DNA from: Bartonella machadoae
Lineage (GTDB): Bacteria > Pseudomonadota > Alphaproteobacteria > Rhizobiales > Rhizobiaceae
NCBI RefSeq assembly: GCF_022559585.1
Contig: NZ_CP087114.1
Span: 2,364,501 to 2,428,500 of the forward strand
Length of the DNA stretch: 64,000 nucleotides
Direction: 5' to 3'
Below the pieces are notes generated by a model. It saw nothing but the letters and a program-made list of their open reading frames with translations, did no database searches and was not told where the DNA came from. Numbering within the stretch: the stretch's first letter is position 1; each line of letters starts with the position of its first letter. This document shows positions 56,152-64,000 of the stretch, in pieces. The position numbers were made by a program, and so were the translations under genes.

Positions 56152-57720
56152 TTATTTTTTCTTGGGATGCTGAGGAAATTTTCCCCTCTCTGCAATGTCA
56201 TTGGCAAGCCCCGGAAATGTAAATCCATGCCCTGGAAGACCGGGTAAGCCCTTCCCTCCATTACCGTTCTCAATTTGCTTTTGAAGTGTTGAAAACTGCT
56301 TTGGATCAAACCCTGATAAATCGGGAAGCGCCCCAGAATCTCCACCAACAGCTCCCATACTCCCCAACCCCATCTTAGCACCAAGCCCCCCTAACATTTT
56401 TCCCATCAAGCCGCTTTTTCCTTTGCCGCCTATGGCTTTGACCATATCAGCCATTTGTCGATGCATTTTTAAAAGCTTATTAATATCAGCAGCACTTGTA
56501 CCAGACCCCTTAGCAATCCGTTGTTTACGGCTATGTTTCAAAATTTCAGGATTGGCTCTCTCCAAGGGTGTCATTGACGAAATGATAGCCAATTGACGAT
56601 TAAACAAACGGTCATCAAGCCCCGCAGCAGCAATCTGATCTTTAACTTTACTAAAACCCGGTAACATCCCCATAATGCCACCCATTCCGCCAAGTTTTTT
56701 CATTTTTTGCAATTGCTCTGCCAAGTCATTGAGATCAAATTTTCCCGCCTGCATTTTTTTTGCCAAAGCGGTTGCTTTTTCATGATCCATTGTTTCCGCA
56801 GCTTTTTCAACCAAAGAAACAATATCGCCCATTCCAAGGATACGATCAGCAATACGACTAGGATGGAACTCTTCCAAAGCATCTATTTTTTCGCCAATTC
56901 CAATTGCTTTAATAGGCTTTCCGGTCACGGCACGCATTGAAAGAGCAGCACCACCGCGACCATCACTATCCATACGTGTTAAAATAATTCCTGTAATTCC
57001 CACCCGTTCATCAAAAGAGCGTGCCAGATGAACAGCATCCTGCCCCGTAAGACTATCGGCAACCAACATAATTTCATGGGGAAGGGAACATGCTTTAATT
57101 TCGGCTAACTCCAACATCAAAGCTTCATCAATATGGTTCCGTCCTGCTGTATCAAGAATCAGCACATCATAACCGCCCAATTTTGCTGCCTGTACCGCAC
57201 GGGATGCGATATCAACGGGAGACTGTCCGGCAATAATAGGTAAGCTTGCCAGTTGTGCCTGTTCTCCTAATTGGCGGAGCTGTTCCTGTGCTGCAGGACG
57301 GCGTGTATCTAATGACGCCATGAGAACTTTTTTATTATTTTTATCCGTAAAACGCTTTGCAAGTTTTGCTGTTGTCGTTGTTTTTCCGGAACCTTGCAAA
57401 CCAATCATCATGATAACAACAGGTGCTGGAGCATTTAAATCGCTCAAAACGCCTTCACTACCCAGAACTTTAACCAATTCATCATGAACGATTTTAACAA
57501 CCATCTGTCCAGGTTTAATTGATTTAACAATTGCAGACCCAACAGCTTTTTCACGAACCCTATCGGTAAAAGAACGTGCGACATCAAGAGCAACATCGGC
57601 TTCCAGCAAAGCACGACGAATTTCGCGCAGTGCCTCCGTCACATCCTGATCCGACAAAGCACCCCGCCCTGTCAAATGAGACAGTATGGAACCAAGCCGT
57701 TCTTGTAAGGATTCAAACAT
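56152..57720 (-). CDS. ffh: Signal recognition particle protein Ffh (SRP54)
   Basis: 522 residues. The N domain is followed by the GTPase G domain (GLQGSGKTTTTAKLA about 107-121, DTRRPAAQEQL, LILDTAGR, TRMDSDGRGG). The Met-rich M domain ends in a Gly-rich tail (LMGKMLGGLGAKMGLGSMG). It binds signal sequences and 4.5S RNA for co-translational targeting. The ATG follows GAGGTAAATA. First gene of ffh-aroQ-rpsP. Confidence 0.97.
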   Translation of the reverse strand: MFESLQERLGSILSHLTGRGALSDQDVTEALREIRRALLEADVALDVARSFTDRVREKAVGSAIVKSIKPGQMVVKIVHDELVKVLGSEGVLSDLNAPAPVVIMMIGLQGSGKTTTTAKLAKRFTDKNNKKVLMASLDTRRPAAQEQLRQLGEQAQLASLPIIAGQSPVDIASRAVQAAKLGGYDVLILDTAGRNHIDEALMLELAEIKACSLPHEIMLVADSLTGQDAVHLARSFDERVGITGIILTRMDSDGRGGAALSMRAVTGKPIKAIGIGEKIDALEEFHPSRIADRILGMGDIVSLVEKAAETMDHEKATALAKKMQAGKFDLNDLAEQLQKMKKLGGMGGIMGMLPGFSKVKDQIAAAGLDDRLFNRQLAIISSMTPLERANPEILKHSRKQRIAKGSGTSAADINKLLKMHRQMADMVKAIGGKGKSGLMGKMLGGLGAKMGLGSMGAVGGDSGALPDLSGFDPKQFSTLQKQIENGNGGKGLPGLPGHGFTFPGLANDIAERGKFPQHPKKK

Positions 57721-57749
57721 TATTTACCTCATTGCTACATAACAAACAA

Positions 57750-57870
57750 ATCAAAAAGGCACCCGAGGACGCACCGCGCCGTCGAATGTTGACCTCTGAG
57801 ATCTCTTTATACCCTTCAACTGGGGTCTCAGTCGGTGGCTCCAAGTTTATTTTGTCACTGAAAGCTTATT
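57750..57870 (-). promoter_or_regulatory. Structured, GC-rich leader upstream of ffh
   Basis: In an AT-rich spacer, about 110 bases are GC-rich. On the - strand CTGAGA pairs with TCTCAG around an inner ACCC/GGGT hairpin, followed by a second hairpin GACG-GCGCGGTG-CGTC. The second hairpin is 45-50 bases before the ffh start region. It may be a cis-regulatory RNA or a small RNA gene. The universally conserved SRP RNA tetraloop segment (GGAAGGAAGCAGCC-like) is not visible, so I do not call it 4.5S RNA. Confidence 0.45.
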
Positions 57871-57962
57871 CTTTCAAACAATAAAACCCCACATTTGTCA
57901 AGATTTATCATGTAATAGCTTTCATTTTAAAAGTTATTTTAAAAAAGAGCAAACATTACACT

Positions 57963-58613
57963 TCAAGATTTCTCAACCTCAACACGCACAAAATCACCTG
58001 TTTCTTGTTCTATACTCCACAATTCACCGCTTGAGATATCAAACCACACCCCATGTAGCGTCAAAACGCCCTGCTCTTTACGCGCTTTTATCCACGGAAA
58101 TGTCTCTAAATTTCTCAACGAATGACGAATAGAAAGCTGCTCTAATGCGATCTGCTGCTCTTGCCTAGACAGTGATTTATTGCCAACAACATCTTGCGCG
58201 GCTGGTGTCAAAAGATCAATCCATTGCCCAATAAAATCTTTTGACGATAAAGATTTATAGGTCCCTTGAAGAGCCGTACTCACCCCTCCACAGTGCGCAT
58301 GACCGAACACAACAATATGCTTAACTTCAAGCAATTGTACAGCATATTCAAGAGCCGCTGATGTTGCATGATATTGATTATCAGGGGAAAAGGGAGGGAC
58401 CAAATTTGCCACATTACGCAACGTAAAAATTTCACCAGGCTTAGCATCAAAAATCGTTTCTGGTACTGCTCGTGAATCACAACAAGCAATCACAAAAACC
58501 TCAGGTTTCTGCCCTTCAAGCGCCAATTGTTGATAATGTGCTGTTTCATAAGAAAAGTGATGTTTTATAAAAGACCTGTAACCGCTTAAAAGCCTTTCTG
58601 GTAAACACGTCAT
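57963..58613 (-). CDS. Beta-class carbonic anhydrase
   Basis: 216 residues from ATG 58613; the longer frame adds 21 unlikely residues. Zinc ligands and catalytic dyad: ACCDSRAVPE (Cys, Asp-Arg) and VFGHAHCGGV (His, Cys). ALEYAVQLLEVKHIVV is typical. It interconverts CO2 and bicarbonate. It is transcribed alone, divergent from the glutamate dehydrogenase gene. Confidence 0.94.
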   Translation of the reverse strand: MTCLPERLLSGYRSFIKHHFSYETAHYQQLALEGQKPEVFVIACCDSRAVPETIFDAKPGEIFTLRNVANLVPPFSPDNQYHATSAALEYAVQLLEVKHIVVFGHAHCGGVSTALQGTYKSLSSKDFIGQWIDLLTPAAQDVVGNKSLSRQEQQIALEQLSIRHSLRNLETFPWIKARKEQGVLTLHGVWFDISSGELWSIEQETGDFVRVEVEKS

Positions 58614-58824
58614 TCTCTTCTTACTTTCCCCTCTTACTTTCCATTTATATATTTTACGAACAGATAATGAATACAAAAATACTCAAAATATTCTGCCATC
58701 AATACAATCTCTTTGCCAAAAGAAGCAGATTATTACTTTAAAATGAAAGAAACAAGTAAATCCTTTCTCAAAATAATAACTATTCTCTTCGAGAAGAAAG
58801 TGTTACACTGCGGGAAATGATATA

Positions 58825-61800
58825 ATGGTCTACTTAAAGACCTCTAAGAGCAAAAAAGGGAAGTTTAAAGGGAATATTATCGTGTTACAACAAAAAGCAT
58901 CAAAAACAAAAAACAATCAAAATGAAATAGAACAAATCCTTTTTGCTCATACCGATAAAGAAGATATTGTCTGTTATGAAAGCAAGGAACTCCAAAAAGC
59001 CGCAAACACCGCTATTGAAGCTTTCAATCGCCACCAAGCAGGAAAAACCATCATCTGCTTTGAACAAAACTTGACCCGTAACAACAAACCTATCACCGTT
59101 ATCACGCTTGTAAATGATAACAAACCATTTCTACTCGATTCTATTTTGAATGTTTTCAATCAGAATAAATATCATATTTATTTGATTGCACATCCCGTAC
59201 TTGATTGTGCCTCTGGACAACGCATCAGCCTGATGCAAATTCACATTGAGTCCTTAAACGAACAGCAAGTACAAAAACTCAAAGAGGAACTTACCCTCGT
59301 TCTTGAACAGGTTAATGCAGCTGTACAAGACTGGAAACCTATGCTTAAAGAGGTTGAAAAGCATATTCATATTTATCAAACAAATCTCCCACAACACTAT
59401 AAACAAGAAGGTGAAAAAGCCATAGAGTTTCTTCACTGGTTGATGGACAACAATTTCATCTTCCTTGGCATGCGGACTTATCATTTCAGAAAAAACCAAG
59501 AACCTACAAAAGCTTTTATAGCCAGCGATGTTGAACTTGGTATTCTCACAGATGCCTCTATTCGCATTATTGGTGACGCGTGTGTGGAAGAACCTCCACA
59601 AGAAATTTTATCCTTTATGGAAAGTGACAACCTGCTTATTGTCACAAAAGCAAACAGTCGTTCAAAAATTCACCGTCCTGTTTGGCTTGATTATATTGGT
59701 CTTAAAATCTTTGATAAAGAAGACAAGCTCTGTGGAGAATTGCGCATTGTAGGATTGTTCACCTCCTCAGCTTATACACACTCTATTTCGCAAATCCCTT
59801 TCTTAAAAGAAAAAGCCAAAACCATCATTCAACGCCTTGGACACAATCGAACTGACTATTCTGGAAAAGCGCTTATCAGTGTTTTAGAAACCTATCCAAG
59901 AGATGAAATGTTTCGTTCCGACGTTGATACATTAACAGAAAATGCTAAGCTTATCCTGCAATTAGATGAACGCCCCCGTTTACGGGTACTTGCCCATACG
60001 GATTCTTTTGGCCGCTTTGTGTCTATACTTGTTTATGTCCCCCGTGACCAATATAGCAGCAACATTCGTGAAAAAATTGGCGAATATTTCGTCGAACTCT
60101 ACCAAGGTGATTTTTTTGAATCCTATCCGCTCTTTTTAGAAAGTACACTCATTCGCGTTTATTATGTTATCCATCGTAAAGGAAACGAAACTGCCCCTAT
60201 TATTGAGCGTATGGCACTTGAGCAAAAGGTTCGTTTGATAGCAAGAAGTTGGGAAGACAATGTTCAAGCCATCGCCCTTACCTGCAAAGCAACAGACCAA
60301 CAAATGCATTTGGCTAGCCGATTTCCCAATAGTTATCGTGACTTATTTTCAGCTGAAGATGCAATTGAAGATGCCGGTCACATTCTCAGTCTTAATGAGA
60401 AAAGGCCTCTTTTCGTTACTTTTTATCATGCACACAACAAAGAAAAGCAAACCTTTTCTCTCCGGCTTTTTCACCGCCATCAAGCACTTGCTCTTTCTAA
60501 ACGCGTCCCCCTTCTTGAAAATATGGGATTTCGCGTCATTGCTGAACAAACACTTGAATTACCAGATGGCAACGGAGGCTCTGTCTACCTTCATGATATG
60601 CAATTGGAGAGTGCTTTCCAACTCTGTCTTGATTTTGAAAAAAACGGTCAAAAACACGCCGAAACATTCGAAGCAGTTTGGTCGCAAAACGCTGATAATG
60701 ATGCCTTTAATGCCTTAACCCAAACAGCTGGATTGAATTGGCATGAAATTGTCATTTTGCGCCATTATGGACGCTATCTCCAACAAGCTGGAATTCCTTA
60801 TTCACAAGATCGTGTTGCCCAAACTTTAAACGCTTACCCTGACATTACCCAAGATCTTTATACTTTATTTCATTTAAAGTTTCATCAAAGCCATACAGAA
60901 AAAGAGCGGGAAAAGAATCAACAGATTATTCAACAACGCATTGAAGAAAAATTACAGAAAGTATCTGGTTTAGATGATGATCTCATCCTACGCCGTTATC
61001 GTAATCTCATTGACGCGAGTTTACGAAGCAACGCCTTTACTCCTCTAGAAAATGGCGATCCACGACGTATTTTAGCAACCAAGCTAGACCCTCGCCAAAT
61101 TGAGGGCTTACCTGAACCGCGTCCCTATAGAGAGATTTTCGTTTATGGACCAGAAGTTGAAGGGGTTCATTTGCGCTTTGGCCCTATTGCCCGCGGCGGA
61201 ATCCGTTGGTCTGATCGTGCCCTCGACTATCGCACTGAAGTGCTTAGCTTAGTCAAAGCACAACAGGTTAAAAATGCTGTTATTGTTCCTGTTGGAGCCA
61301 AAGGTGGATTTTATCCTCATCGCCTTCCCCAAACAAATGATCGTGCTGTCATAATCGAAGCCGCACGACAAGCTTACATTGATTTTATTACAGCTTTACT
61401 TTCCATTACCGACAATTTGGTGAACAACCAAATAAGCGCTCCTCACAATGTTATCTGCCATGATGGTCATGATCCTTATTTTGTTGTTGCAGCCGATAAA
61501 GGGACAGCAACATTTTCTGATACAGCCAACACCATTAGCCAAGCAAATCACTTTTGGCTCGATGATGCGTTTGCTTCTGGAGGTTCAGCAGGTTATGACC
61601 ACAAAGCCATTGGGATTACAGCGAAAGGTGCGTGGGAAGCCGTTAAAAGACATTTTCGTGAATCCTTTAACCACGATATCCAAACAACACCTTTCACCTG
61701 TGTCGGTGTTGGTGATATGTCTGGTGATGTTTTTGGCAATGGAATGCTTCTTTCCAAACAAACAAAACTCATTGCTGCCTTCGACCACCGCGATATTTTT

Positions 61801-63570
61801 ATAGATCCAGACCCCAATATAGCTGAAAGCTATGCAGAACGGATGCGCCTCTTTCAACTTCCTCGCTCAAGTTGGCAAGATTACGATCAAACAAAATTAT
61901 CGAAGGGTGGTGGTATTTTCTCACGAACAATGAAAACCATTACTCTCTCACCCGAAGCCGCACAAGCAATCGGTTTTGAAAAACAAACAGGCACCCCTTT
62001 TGAAATTATCTCTGCTCTTCTCAAAGCACCTGTTGATCTTTTATGGTTTGGCGGCATTGGGACTTACATCCGTGCAACAACAGAACCGGATGCACAAGTA
62101 GGCGATCGTGCAAATGATGCACTCCGCATTACTGGTGAACAAGTTCGTGCAAAAGTTATTGGCGAGGGCGCTAATCTTGGTGTCACACAACGCGGCCGTA
62201 TTGAATATGTCTTAAATGGCGGACGGTGTAATACAGACGCTATTGATAACTCCGCAGGTGTTAATTGTTCAGATGTTGAAGTCAATATCAAAATTGTTCT
62301 AGCATCAGCCCTTCGTGCAAAAACGCTGACCCGTGAAGCACGCAATGAACTCTTGAAAAAAATGACCCCCCAAGTTGAACAATTAGTCTTACGCAACAAT
62401 TATTTACAATCACTTGCTCTTTCTCTAGCTGAAAGCCAAAGCGTTGCGGATTTGCCTTATCAAATACGTTTTATGCATGATTTGGAACAGAAGAAACTTC
62501 TCGATCGCAAAGTTGAAATTCTCCCTGATGAACAAATTTTGCGGCAAAGAATAACACAAGGTCAAGGACTAATCCGTCCAGAACTTGCGGTCATTTTAGC
62601 ATATGCGAAACTAACTCTTAAAGAAGAAATCGCTCATAGTGCCATTGTTGAGGAAAGTTATTTTGACAAAATCTTATTGCACTATTTCCCAACACAAATT
62701 CAGACAAGTTTTGAAAAAGAAATCATTAATCACCAATTGCGTCGTCATATTATTGCAACCCTCATTGCCAACGATATTGTGAATCGTGGAGGACCTACTT
62801 TTGTGAGTCGACTCCAAGATGCCACTGAACAAAAAATTGAAAATATCATTCGTGTTTTCGTCGCATTGTGTGATGGCTTTGCAATACCCCAATTGTCTGA
62901 TCAAATTGATAAGCTTGACAATAAAATACCAGGTCTTGTCCAAAACAAATTTTATGCAGCCATTTCATCAATGCTTTTTGAAACAACGAATTGGGGCTTG
63001 CGCAATATGGATCTCTCGACCCCATTAGAAGAACTTGTAAAAACGATAAAACAAGCGCGTACTGTTCTTGAAGAACTGCTAACACATTCCAATGATAAAG
63101 ATATCAATCAAAAAATCAAAGAAAAAACAACACATTATAGTGAAGAAGGTGCACCAAAGACTTTAGCAAAGCAATTAGCTCTCTTGGATGCAGCTCCCAT
63201 AATTTGCGACATTTCTTTGATTGCCAAACAAAGCAATAGCGACCTTATTAAAACAGCAGAGATCTATTTCTCACTTGCGCAAATCATTCGTATAAATCGC
63301 ATTAATGAAGCAAGTCGAACAATTCCTGTCGTTGATTATTATGATAGTATGGTCTTAAGCCAAACTAAAGAAAATATTGCCGAAAGTTTACGCAAAATTG
63401 TTCTGAAAATCCTAAAAAATTATGGAACAAAAGAGAATCCTTTTGCAGCTTGGAGTAAAACAAAAGAAGATCAAATTCATAACGTCACAAACCGCATTGG
63501 TGCCCTCATTGAAAATGATCTCAACATTTCTCGTTTTACCTTCGCAGCAGGTATGATTGCACAACTTTAA
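58825..63570 (+). CDS. NAD-specific glutamate dehydrogenase, 180-kDa class
   Basis: 1581 residues, the usual length of this class (GdhB/L_180). The start ATG 58825 has GGGAA eight bases upstream. The N-terminal ~700 residues are ACT-like regulatory regions. The catalytic part has RFGPIARGGIRWSDR, the Lys region VIVPVGAKGGF, GVGDMSGDVFGNGML and IGEGANLGVTQRGRIEY. It deaminates glutamate to 2-oxoglutarate with NAD+ and feeds amino acids into the TCA cycle, a main carbon source for Bartonella. Confidence 0.95.
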   Translation: MVYLKTSKSKKGKFKGNIIVLQQKASKTKNNQNEIEQILFAHTDKEDIVCYESKELQKAANTAIEAFNRHQAGKTIICFEQNLTRNNKPITVITLVNDNKPFLLDSILNVFNQNKYHIYLIAHPVLDCASGQRISLMQIHIESLNEQQVQKLKEELTLVLEQVNAAVQDWKPMLKEVEKHIHIYQTNLPQHYKQEGEKAIEFLHWLMDNNFIFLGMRTYHFRKNQEPTKAFIASDVELGILTDASIRIIGDACVEEPPQEILSFMESDNLLIVTKANSRSKIHRPVWLDYIGLKIFDKEDKLCGELRIVGLFTSSAYTHSISQIPFLKEKAKTIIQRLGHNRTDYSGKALISVLETYPRDEMFRSDVDTLTENAKLILQLDERPRLRVLAHTDSFGRFVSILVYVPRDQYSSNIREKIGEYFVELYQGDFFESYPLFLESTLIRVYYVIHRKGNETAPIIERMALEQKVRLIARSWEDNVQAIALTCKATDQQMHLASRFPNSYRDLFSAEDAIEDAGHILSLNEKRPLFVTFYHAHNKEKQTFSLRLFHRHQALALSKRVPLLENMGFRVIAEQTLELPDGNGGSVYLHDMQLESAFQLCLDFEKNGQKHAETFEAVWSQNADNDAFNALTQTAGLNWHEIVILRHYGRYLQQAGIPYSQDRVAQTLNAYPDITQDLYTLFHLKFHQSHTEKEREKNQQIIQQRIEEKLQKVSGLDDDLILRRYRNLIDASLRSNAFTPLENGDPRRILATKLDPRQIEGLPEPRPYREIFVYGPEVEGVHLRFGPIARGGIRWSDRALDYRTEVLSLVKAQQVKNAVIVPVGAKGGFYPHRLPQTNDRAVIIEAARQAYIDFITALLSITDNLVNNQISAPHNVICHDGHDPYFVVAADKGTATFSDTANTISQANHFWLDDAFASGGSAGYDHKAIGITAKGAWEAVKRHFRESFNHDIQTTPFTCVGVGDMSGDVFGNGMLLSKQTKLIAAFDHRDIFIDPDPNIAESYAERMRLFQLPRSSWQDYDQTKLSKGGGIFSRTMKTITLSPEAAQAIGFEKQTGTPFEIISALLKAPVDLLWFGGIGTYIRATTEPDAQVGDRANDALRITGEQVRAKVIGEGANLGVTQRGRIEYVLNGGRCNTDAIDNSAGVNCSDVEVNIKIVLASALRAKTLTREARNELLKKMTPQVEQLVLRNNYLQSLALSLAESQSVADLPYQIRFMHDLEQKKLLDRKVEILPDEQILRQRITQGQGLIRPELAVILAYAKLTLKEEIAHSAIVEESYFDKILLHYFPTQIQTSFEKEIINHQLRRHIIATLIANDIVNRGGPTFVSRLQDATEQKIENIIRVFVALCDGFAIPQLSDQIDKLDNKIPGLVQNKFYAAISSMLFETTNWGLRNMDLSTPLEELVKTIKQARTVLEELLTHSNDKDINQKIKEKTTHYSEEGAPKTLAKQLALLDAAPIICDISLIAKQSNSDLIKTAEIYFSLAQIIRINRINEASRTIPVVDYYDSMVLSQTKENIAESLRKIVLKILKNYGTKENPFAAWSKTKEDQIHNVTNRIGALIENDLNISRFTFAAGMIAQL

Positions 63571-63701
63571 AGCATACCGGTCAGATTTAAAGCAATGCAA
63601 GACATCAAAGTTTTAAAAATTTTCACTTTGTTGTCTTGTTATTGTCTTGTCCATAAGAAGTAAAAGGAGAGAGAGAGTTTGCCATCTGCGCTTTTAATTT
63701 A
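63571..63701. other. Spacer after the glutamate dehydrogenase gene
   Basis: No gene. CTTTGTTGTCTTGTTATTGTCTTGTC is a T-rich tract without a stem; I see no terminator. Confidence 0.3.
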
Positions 63702-64000
63702 AACAATGCATTGATTTATAAAGATAATTCATCGTTTTGCATGTTGAAAGAGCTCCCCGCATGCCCCCGCATATTGTAAGATTCTCTCATCTTAAATAAT
63801 CTCATTTTGAATCAATCAAAACCATCCCCTTACACATCACAAGTGGAATTATCGTGTGGATAAAAAAACTCTCAAGAAAGGAGTAAAAATGCCTCTTATG
63901 AATCGTCTCAATACCAAGGGTTGTCGCAACATTGGGGGACGGTAAAAAATATGATGGGGGCAGCTTGTACTTTCATAAGGGTAAAGATGGTAGTGCTCAA
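63702..64000 (+). repeat. Integrase relic at the window end
   Basis: Begins at ATGCATTGATTTATAAAGAT, with the int leader (CACAAGTGGAATTATCGTGT, GAAAGGAG) and the short frame MPLMNRLNTKGCRNIGGR-stop at 63889. Degraded int codons then continue (HKGKDGSAQ region) to the window edge, so the copy may extend beyond. Confidence 0.8.

Noticed and set aside
57750..57870. 4.5S SRP RNA gene next to ffh
   Set aside because: The conserved GGAAGGAAGCAGCC-type segment is not visible on either strand; left as an unassigned leader.

Overview
The window looks like a Bartonella chromosome, probably of a rodent-associated lineage. It is AT-rich and carries a Trw type IV secretion locus with tandemly repeated trwJ-trwI-trwH genes (a Bartonella hallmark). 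Alongside are alphaproteobacterial housekeeping genes: sdhCDAB, ffh-aroQ-rpsP, rimM-trmD-rplS, cobST, purH and a 180-kDa NAD-glutamate dehydrogenase. Species assignment is inference from gene content only.

Layout. (1) 1-13.5 kb, + strand: the 3' part of a trw locus. Four complete repeat units plus the end of a fifth, each trwJ-trwI-trwH followed by a 25-35-codon stump of trwG, lead into intact trwG-trwF-trwE-trwD and a terminator. Sequence variation is concentrated in trwJ, the predicted surface-exposed minor pilus subunit. One trwJ is frameshifted in a poly-A tract and another carries eight copies of a 15-bp minisatellite. (2) 13.5-31.5 kb: an integrated element and its debris. Read from its integrase on the - strand it holds an int gene, an AlpA-like regulator, a CHC2/Toprim primase, a DUF3987 helicase-like protein, a 1656-residue single-chain (type ISP-like) restriction-modification enzyme lying between two ~170-bp inverted repeats with 9-bp iteron-like repeats, and four paralogous left-handed beta-helix proteins resembling YdcK. 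This fits a P4-like phage satellite or integrative island carrying defence cargo. (3) 31.6-64 kb: core genome, mostly - strand. It is interrupted by relics of the same integrase at about 30.5, 40.8, 44.4, 47.9, 50.5 and 63.7 kb (another lies at 14.6 kb), and by local duplications of trmD and of SURF1/DUF1127/purH.

How the parts work together. trwJ, I, H, G, F, E and D encode the VirB5, 6, 7, 8, 9, 10 and 11 equivalents of the secretion channel. In Bartonella this system is known to act in host-specific erythrocyte adhesion rather than DNA transfer. The island genes form a replication/integration module plus cargo. The core section contributes the TCA cycle and respiration (sdhCDAB, a distant SDHAF4-type assembly factor, SURF1), protein targeting and ribosome maturation (ffh, rpsP, rimM, trmD, rplS, rpmB), purine synthesis (purH) and glutamate catabolism.

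Most unusual points: four-gamete evidence of recombination among trwI copies; contingency-type repeats in trwJ; the R-M gene bracketed by inverted repeats and iterons; the YdcK-like array with palindromic spacers; and an integrase relic family that shares a frameshift leaving a conserved 17-18-codon reading frame. I see no tRNA, rRNA or CRISPR in the window.
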